A stretch of DNA of 64,000 bases, from the NCBI GenBank assembly GCA_963678705.1, contig OY783219.1, positions 13,516,001-13,580,000 of the forward strand, in the 5' to 3' direction. The notes below the pieces were generated by a model. The model saw nothing but the letters and a program-made list of their open reading frames with translations. It ran no database searches and was not told the DNA's origin. Shown here in pieces: positions 57,000 through 64,000 of the stretch (its first letter is position 1; every line of letters starts with the position of its first letter). Source of the stretch: Panorpa germanica. Lineage: Eukaryota; Arthropoda; Insecta; Mecoptera; Panorpidae. Made by a program: the position numbers and the translations under genes.

Positions 57000-58785
57000 A
57001 ATTAAAGTACAATATTAGTTAAGAAGACACAGTGCCAGATAGATTTATTCTTGTTGCTAGACGGTAGTGTATTCGGGTTCAATCCCCCGACCGATGTAAT
57101 ATTTTCTGAGTTTGAATGTTATTATGTTAAATTGATTCTGGGCTCATATTATCATAAACTTATTAGGTAGCGATGTAGGTGACATATGTATATAAGACCA
57201 TAACACCATAAAAACTGTAGAGTTCTTTCATTATCGATCCCCTTCTATATATTATATAACAGTTTATATAGTGTCGATACTTCATATATGTGGACCACAT
57301 CACTGGCTCTAATACATTTATAATTATTCTAGAGTTTACCCCTGTCTTTTGTGTGTGAATTGAATTTCATTTTAAATTTGAATTCCATTTTTAAATAGAT
57401 TTAACTCGTTCCATATTTATTTTACATATAACAACAAATAATTTTTCATATAAACTGACTAAAAAAATATATTTCTTTCAATTTGTTCATTATTTCCAAC
57501 TTTTTTTTAAATTTGGAATTTCTCTTTTAGATTTGTAAATTATGTATCAAAGTTAACCCATATACAAAATTTCAACTTTCTAGCTCAATTTTAACTCTCG
57601 ACTAAAACCGCCCCTTAAATAAAATTTTTGAATTTTGAAGTTTTTTTTTTTATTATCATATTCAATTATTACACCATCCAAAATTTGAGTTTTCTCCAAA
57701 GTTTTCTACCGGAATAAATGTGCAAAATTTCAACTTTCTATCTTTTACGAATAGTGAAGGCCAAAAAGTAAAAATTTCTTTTTTAGTTTTTCCAAAATTA
57801 CGGATTTCCAGGATTTTCATAGAAAAATTCGAAGATGTCAAAAACCTTAGAATTGTTTTCTCTATGAAATAGACAATTTTCAGAAAAATGCGCGTAGCCG
57901 TTTTCGAGTTGCCATACAAATTTGAAACCAAGTATAAAAGATTATAAACATACAGTTGGAACATTATAATATAGGAGGACAATACACATAATCACTTGAA
58001 CGAAACATTGAAATCCAGAAAACATTATTGGCGTACAAATAAATACAAATTAACATAAATACTTAAAAAGGGTTATATACAGTCAGGAGGCCCAAAAAAA
58101 GCGATTTTTCAAGTATTTCTCCTTAGAAGACTTTTAAATGTATTAATGTAAAAACTTGTACACATATTATGGTAAATTTTTACTGTATTTTAACATTTTT
58201 GTATTTGTAAAAATAATAATTTTGAAAGCTGCTATATCTGATCACCAGGAACTCCTCTTAAAACAGACATTTGAAAAAGGCGATGACCACGATACCTCTC
58301 GCGATCATCCAAAATGAAAAAACCAAACGGATTTCGTTAAAGTAATCTATAATATTGTAATTAATCGAAGGAATATGCAAAATAATTTTTTTAACAAAAT
58401 GGCGGCTTCTCAAAAAAAAAAATCGCTTTTGACCAAAATTTTGGCTTTAAATTGTTTATTAAAGAAAATATTTCTCGGTGAGAAGAAACCTTCGATTAAT
58501 TAATAAAAAATATACTTAAGGAGCTTGTGTTAAAATTTGAGATTAACTTTTCAGCCGTTTCCGAGAAATCTTGGTCACAGACTTTAGAAACACAGATTTG
58601 CGAAAAAAGTGTAGAAGTTTCGAAAAGACAATTTTATTTCAACTTAGATAACTTTGAAAATAATCGCCGGAGTGACTTGAAATTTTCTGCGTATGTACTT
58701 AAATATATGTACATTATGAAAATGAAATATTAAAAATCGATTTTTTGAAAATACTAACGGTATATAAGCCCTTAAGAGTAGTTAC
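57000..58785. other. Last intron of third transporter
   Basis: Holds a SINE-like stretch at its left end (57027-57235). The rest is AT-rich, with homopolymer-rich segments between about 57600 and 58740 and some less AT-rich pieces (cgcgtagccgttttcgagtt) that look like decayed mobile DNA. No coding exon recognised. Confidence 0.35.
57027..57235 (+). mobile_element. tRNA-derived SINE, diverged copy
   Basis: Has a B box variant GGGTTCAATCCCCC (57075-57088) in the same relation to an ACACAGTG-type head as in the SINE at 19394, followed by a related body (ttgaatgttattatgttaaa) and ccataacaccataaaaact. The tail is poorly preserved. Confidence 0.5.
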
Positions 58786-58851
58786 CTTTAAAAAGATTAG
58801 TCCAAAAACGCAGCTCAGAATCATACGGAATAGTGCAGGAATACCTCGAGT
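58786..58851 (-). CDS. Third MFS sugar transporter, penultimate exon
   Basis: Exactly 66 nt with acceptor cttttgtag and donor gtaact. It translates TRGIPALFRMILSCVFGLIFLK, equivalent to the 66-nt exons MRPLASTITQTFSWT... (gene 1) and IRGTAALICLFLLWV... (gene 2). It covers the (V/I)RG motif and TM11. It splices in phase 0 to the exon at 56839-56988. The expected 201-nt exon before it (TM9-TM10) is not found between here and the window's right end. Confidence 0.75.
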
Positions 58852-59139
58852 CTACAAAAGTTTATATATGTGATTAATCATTTGATAAAATACAAGTGAA
58901 AATAATGTTTCATATAAATATTTGCAGGACTCTAAAAATAAAAACACGTATGTACAAAACTTTCTATTAGCAGGACTATTGCAAGAATGTAATCATAGCT
59001 AAATAATCGACATATAATACATACATACATACATAATAAATATGAAAATGCACCCAAATGTGCCCAAATATTAAAAAGTCATTTCCACAGTGATTGAGGT
59101 ATAAATTTATTTTAATCTCAAATATAAATTTCAGCATGC

Positions 59140-59960
59140 TGTATGAATAACGTATCTGAGTTGGAAGAAGCAAACGGGGCTGGAAAAGTACAGGAGAGGT
59201 ATGTGAAAGACGTTATGGAGGTGGATAAATACACGCTGTGGTATATAGTGTTGGAGGAAGAGCAAATTGAAAAAATAAGAATTGAAGAAGGGGTAAGAGC
59301 AGTAAGATTTAAAGAGAATAGGAGCAAACGCACACAGTGAGATAATAAGGAAGATATGGGAAGAGATTAAGAAAGAGAGCGACAAAGAGAGAAACGAAAA
59401 GGAGGAATCGTAATACGAAAGAAATAGTATGGCAGTAGGGTAGAGGGAAAGTCAAGAAGAACGTACAGAGATACTAAGCAACAAAAAAGGATAGCAAAAA
59501 TAGACTAATGGAAATGCAATGAAAAGGACAAAACAATCTGGAAGTAGGAGATAATAATGTCTATAAAAGAAAAGGAGACAAGAAGCTCAGTGCGATTACC
59601 AAGACTTAGAATGAAAAACGAAGAGAAATGTTGCAGATATTGAGAAGAAAGAGGGTAAAGAGTATCTAGAATGTGTAAGCGAGAAAGATAGACTTTGAAT
59701 CATGTAAGAGAGGAATTAGAATTCAGAAAGGATAAAGAAGATGTTGAGAACATACAAGAAAGAAGTGAGTAACATGGATATTGAGAAGAATGGAGGAAAA
59801 ATAGACGAAAGAAGGAAAGTGTAGAGCGGAGAATGGTTAAAGAGAGAAGAAGAGGAGAAAAAATGGTTACGTTTAGAAGAAGGAAGAAACGACAGAGGCG
59901 TCAGTAAGATTTTAAGTTTTCAGTGTATAGTAGTTTAGTATTTAATTAAGAAATAAAGAA
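59140..59960 (+). pseudogene. LINE C-terminal fragment (family X)
   Basis: Opens with ELEEANGAGKVQERYVKDVM and YTLWYIVLEEE, then a purine-rich decayed stretch in which RLPRLRMKNEEKCCRY is legible near 59600. This is the same order as in the other family X pieces (VQERYV..V, then R.RM.NEE...YW). Ends in a region with aaataaagaaataaaatgta. Confidence 0.6.
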
Positions 59961-59989
59961 ATAAAATGTAATCACAAGAGGTAAGAAAC

Positions 59990-61190
59990 ATTAAATATGA
60001 AACTGTAGAATAAGAATAAATTGTAAAGGGAGATTGTAATACTGACAGGTAAATTAATTAATAAATAATATTAATAATGTAAATTTCAGCATATGATATA
60101 CAAAAAAAATAAAAATAATTATATTTAATATAATTATTTATATTAAATAAAGTATACTACTAACGAAGAATGCAGGCACACTGAGTACATTCAAAATAAA
60201 AATGAGAAAATACAACTTAGACATATAGAAAACCCAATTTTCTGCACAAGATTCAACTTGCTAGTGTGTCATAAGCTAATTCAAGCGTTATATTTCTACA
60301 CAGCTTAATTTAGTAAGTTTATGGACTTAGGCAAATGTAGGTATGGTATTTATTCCTTCGCTCTAATCATTTCTTAGGCGTTTAATTATTGTTAAGTTTT
60401 ACATATGCTTACTGAGAGTGTAAGAAACTAGAAATCAGTAAGTAGAAACTATAGTCTAATGTACCGTACACATACGTGTGACTTAAACATGCGACATCAA
60501 ACATTTGTTGGAAGAAGTTGTACAACAAGTCCACACTAGTGCAAGATGCAACTTAATACGTCCGAAGCTTTGATATTTCGAACGAATTCCTTTAACTTGT
60601 TATACAAAAAAAAAATATTTACAAAAAAAAGTAATAAAACTCAATTATTTAACAAGATCTCTGCTAACCTGTGATTACCCTTGTCAAACTCAGTTCAGCT
60701 TTATTTCAATTGTCCATTTAAACACCATTTTCAATTATTTTTATTTATTTAACAAAAATAACTAGAAAAAAATGTCAACGCTCAATGAGAAACCCTAAGC
60801 TCTTTGATTTACCAACATCTCTTTGAAACATATTTGTTTCATAAAAATACTACTTAGAATTTTTCAAAATAGAAAAGTAAGTGTTTTATTAGTGTCGCAT
60901 GGTCGCATAATCGCACTAGTCTGTACGTTAAAAGTACAACACATTTAGTACACTCATGTTTATGTCGCACCGGACTGTACCATACATAACTCTGTACCAG
61001 TAGAGTCGTTACTCATGCAAAACTATATATATTATTGGCAGTATGTATATTTCGATCATTTTCATCCAGGGTCTCGATTTATATACAATAAAAATCATTT
61101 AATAAATGCGTACCTATTTAGGAACATATGCAAGTAAAAAATACAAAAAGGGGTCCGTGCATTTTAATTTGCGTGCGTGTTAATTTTATT
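59990..61190. other. Unassigned, possible intron
   Basis: AT-rich and non-coding. I searched by eye for a transporter TM9-TM10 exon here (WIPV, GLGP and FVVVAEIFS signatures) and did not see one. Confidence 0.35.
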
Positions 61191-61194
61191 TAAT

Positions 61195-61470
61195 ACTGCA
61201 TCTCGGAAAAGCGGCGCCGGTCGTAAATCAAAACACATCCGCATTAACGAATTTCTAAAATTTCAGCCGGATTAGTCAGGCGTCAAAAAGAGATATTAAT
61301 ATTTCACCGTAAATAAATTTTCAATATTTATTTTAGACTATTTGTGTATACAAATAATCATTATTACTTACTTTGCATTTAAATTTATTTAATTGTATAA
61401 ATAAGTATTAGCAAGTAAATTTATGATTCTCTTCTTAAAAACTGCTTCAAATAATAGTACAAAAATGCAC
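61195..61470 (-). repeat. Dispersed repeat, pair with 15956-16270
   Basis: Complement of the 15.96-16.27 kb repeat, with the same GC-rich ggcgccggtcgt end. A 49-codon frame across 61390-61545 partly overlaps this repeat and is therefore not called as a gene. Confidence 0.5.
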
Positions 61471-61564
61471 GTGTAAATGATCCAGCAGCTTGGCTTCAAC
61501 TTTTCCACGTACGATTTAAAATCGGCATCGGTTTTCATTAAGGTTTACCATTAGATCAACTTAC

Positions 61565-62477
61565 CTTGTTTTTGATTCTTTTATTAGAACTTGTAGAACT
61601 TTTCTTAATATAGTTGGAATTGTCGTCAAAAGGCTAAAACAAACAAAAATGCTTCATTTGATAATTGGTTCACAACGTCGTACGCTATGAATTAATTTAT
61701 TAAGAGGAACGAATATTTCCAGTCAAAGAAAATTTGTCACAGTTTCCTCTAACAAGTAAAAAAGTTGACACTATCATTTTCACACTCACATTGTCCTTAT
61801 GGATGATTCCATCCATAGTTACAAAGCCAACGGGGATCTCGGGACAGCAAATATTGTTGTCATACACTATTGGAGGACGACGCTTTTCCACCTTAACTAA
61901 TTCCTCTGCAGTTGGGTTTTCAGTGACGAAATTTGGACAGAAAATGAAATCGTCTAAGCTGTCATACTCTATTGGAGGATCAAATACCATATGTTTTTCC
62001 ACCTTAACCAACTCTTTGGGAGGAGAGTCTTCTTTTAGGATGACTCCATCCATCGTTACAGTCCCAGTGGCGATATCTGGACAGCATATTTCATCGTCTC
62101 CTAAAGAATTATTCAATTTCACGTCATCAAATTCGTCTGCAATAGAGGTCTGGATGGATCCATCCGCAGTTACAGACGCATTGATGATATCTGCAGGCGA
62201 AATTCCGACGCCAGAGTTGCCACACTCTATAAGAAGATCAGTTGTTGTATGGTTTTCCATCTTAGTGAAATTATCGACAATTTGGTAATTGTAAATGTCA
62301 CTATCTTCCTCAGAGTCAATATCGAAATAGTCCTTATATGTCACTAAACTGTCAACTAAAATTCAAATTATTATATTATATTTAGATTACCATCTTAACG
62401 ACATTGTGTGATGTTCAATTAACTGTTATATTACCTTGTAAGAAAGCTGGCTTGTCCACGACGCTAGCGAGTAACTC
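61565..62477 (-). CDS. Unrecognised acidic protein with internal repeats, three exons
   Basis: Exons 62435-62477 (43 nt), 61790-62355 (566 nt) and 61565-61633 (69 nt). Each has GT donor and AG acceptor, and phases chain correctly (0-1, 1-0, 0-0). Together about 226 residues, open at both ends. The first exon reads ELLASVVDKPAFLQ; the second is acidic (DIDSEEDSDIYNYQ) with a unit repeated three times: DIINASVTADGSIQ, DIATGTVTMDGVIL and EIPVGFVTMDGIIH. The last two units also share ELVKVEK and a PPI.YD stretch. The third exon is Lys/Ser-rich (YIKKSSTSSNKRIKNK). No domain recognised, no signal peptide or membrane helix. The next exon on this strand that I can identify is the transporter exon at 58786-58851, which is in compatible phase. 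It may be a separate gene or a cytoplasmic insertion in transporter 3. Confidence 0.6.
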
Positions 62478-63139
62478 CTAAGCTGATTTGAAACTACAAT
62501 TCAATAATTAAATGTTGAATTCTTTTTCTTTACTGTATAAAAAAATAAATTTCAAGTAATTGCAACAAAAGGAAATAAAGAAATAATAAATACGAAAGGC
62601 TAAGACAAAAGAATTTATATTTTTATTGTTAAATATTGCTCCATTATCAAGCTATTAAGTTGTACAATGCTAACAACACCGGGTACGTCTCTGGTGGAAC
62701 CTATACGATATTAGTACCGTATAGTGGATACCATAATTGATGATGATATATGATACATCGATGAAAAATACTGCGAAATAATGCAACTTAAGTGTTCGAA
62801 TACAGACAGTGGTCATCTAACGGATAGCTGTTGCAATTTGCAGAAGGAAAATGAGAAAACTTGATTGATCTAAGGGAACCAGCAGTATCAACGTTAAATA
62901 GCTTTGTGTGCTCTGATGATGAAGAGCAACAGGCACAAAATGTTGAGGTCAAAGAATGACAAAACCTTCACCCCCCCCCTCCTTTGTTAACAAAAGGAGC
63001 AACATACAGCCGTTAATTAAGTTACTTAGTTAATGGAAACTACGAAATAAAAGATCAATACAATAATTTTTATTTAACTAGAAATTTAGTCAAAAACATC
63101 AAATGCTTATGGAATAATTATCAAACCCAGTAAACATGT

Positions 63140-63345
63140 TGGAGTCACTTTGACATCATATTGAAGATGCGTCATGATTTTTTAATCATGAAAGAGTTCA
63201 TTTACAATTCGGTTTTTTACAAGTGCTCATATGAAATGTTGATTTTATCGGCTACAAATGGCAAAACCACCTGTCGGAATACAAATGAAGATAAAGTTCA
63301 TGCGAACTATAATTAAAGTGCAATAGTGAGAGAAACGTCACAAAA
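63140..63345 (+). repeat. Conserved ~210-bp repeat block, copy 3
   Basis: Reverse complement of 12035-12250 and 39880-40080: tgacatcatattgaagatgc, ccacctg, aatacaaatgaagataaagt and gcgaactataattaaagtgc. Confidence 0.5.
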
Positions 63346-63772
63346 CTGGACACTTCACCAAATTTATCCACCATTACGAAGATATCAAAATATAGCAGCA
63401 CCAGTGAATGGCTCGATTAAAAACGGAATTAGTTATGCCCAAGTAACCAAAAATACAGAACAACCACAGAAACTCCTCACAAGGGTAAAATTCTAATTAA
63501 AACTCATTTCCTAATTTCTATTAAAACTAAAAATGAACCGGAAATGTCAGGAAATTCAAGTTCATGAAAAAAGTTCTATGAAATGTCAAAGGCGTGTTAC
63601 ATCGAACTCTTTTTGTGTCACTGAAACAAATATTTTATTAGAAATACCTTTAGAAAAGGAACAACAGACAGAAGATCGACTCAGAGATGAGTTGTTAGAG
63701 AAAAGTGCACCAAATGTAATTGATACCACAACAGGACGGAAGATTACTAAACTAAAAAGAGTAGAAGGATAG
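63346..63772 (+). pseudogene. Possible retroelement gag-like remnant
   Basis: After the repeat block, a short frame reads NGISYAQVTKNTEQPQKLL (about 63407-63465). 'SYA.VT' stretches are common near the ends of Jockey-type ORF1. A second frame, 63533-63772, gives an 80-codon Lys/Glu-rich peptide ending GRKITKLKRVEG. I do not recognise it and cannot connect the two. Confidence 0.3.
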
Positions 63773-63779
63773 GACTTAG

Positions 63780-64000
63780 AATCCAGAAAACATTTGGATA
63801 TACATACTATATTCCAAATATTCATGTATCTTGCATGTCCTACATACATGCTGTTGTATTGTAATGTACCTACAATGTATATCATGTGTTTATACATATG
63901 TATAAACAGTGTTTATTATTTGCATAACGTATGTATATGCACACTATATTCTAAGTATATTCATAACACATACATTCTTAAAACGTTTGTATATTCTGTA
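63780..64000. repeat. TATGTA-rich low-complexity DNA
   Basis: Alternating purine-pyrimidine sequence (ATACATATGTATA) similar in style and partly in order to the complement of 43790-43985; both include ggatatacatacta. May be one more dispersed repeat. Confidence 0.35.

Noticed and set aside
61390-61545. A 49-codon minus-strand frame starting MKTDADFKSYVEKLKPS with a hydrophobic stretch
   Set aside because: Much of it overlaps the dispersed repeat shared with 15956-16270, it lies in the intron after the 61565 exon, and it has no splice or homology support.

Overview
This window comes from a large, AT-rich, transposon-laden insect genome. Spliceosomal introns (GT...AG), an arthropod-type ionotropic receptor fragment, paralogous facilitated trehalose/sugar transporters (Tret1-like MFS proteins), mariner, Helitron, PIF/Harbinger and hAT elements, a tRNA-derived SINE and I/Jockey/R1-type LINEs all point that way. 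I cannot name the order or species from sequence alone.

Layout. (1) 1-710, plus strand: the 3' part of an ionotropic receptor, split by one frameshift. (2) 1.48-3.35 kb: three copies of one repeat set between long (TA)n tracts, two of them head to head, followed by a nearly complete but dead mariner (3347-4678). (3) 6.9-16.5 kb, minus strand: a complete nine-exon MFS sugar transporter (gene 1, 474 aa). (4) 16.9-23.8 kb: intergenic DNA made of a PIF-like element, a hAT MITE with a perfect 8-bp target duplication, a SINE and LINE tails. (5) 23.9-36.6 kb, minus strand: a second, tandem nine-exon MFS transporter (gene 2, 473 aa) with the same intron phases and mostly the same exon lengths. Its introns carry a decayed mariner, a 2.0-kb Helitron with an intact helicase ORF, and two short TIR elements. 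(6) 36.6-56.8 kb: about 20 kb without a host gene. It holds a 2.0-kb Harbinger remnant, a 5'-truncated Jockey-like LINE, an internally deleted sister of the mariner, and a full-length I-like LINE (about 5.8 kb, minus strand, 11-12 bp target duplication) whose ORF2 is one homopolymer base from being open. (7) 56.8-62.5 kb, minus strand: the last two exons of a third MFS transporter, and upstream, in compatible phase, three exons of an unrecognised acidic protein with an internal repeat.

How the genes relate. The three transporter loci share orientation and splice structure, so they look like a tandem sugar-transporter cluster expanded by duplication and then pulled apart by transposons. Nearly everything else is mobile DNA. 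Several unnamed families occur two to seven times (TIR ATGGGCTTGTGTCC; TIR GGGTGTC; purine-rich LINE 3' regions; several repeats without clear ends), and some copies are nested in others.

The most interesting items are the acidic repeat exons lying in phase upstream of the third transporter's last exons, the (TA)n-bounded repeat cluster, the templated filler at the mariner deletion junction, the I-like LINE with a single disrupting indel, and the Helitron that lacks Rep but keeps its helicase. All exon boundaries were read by eye from splice signals and homology and checked only by phase arithmetic.
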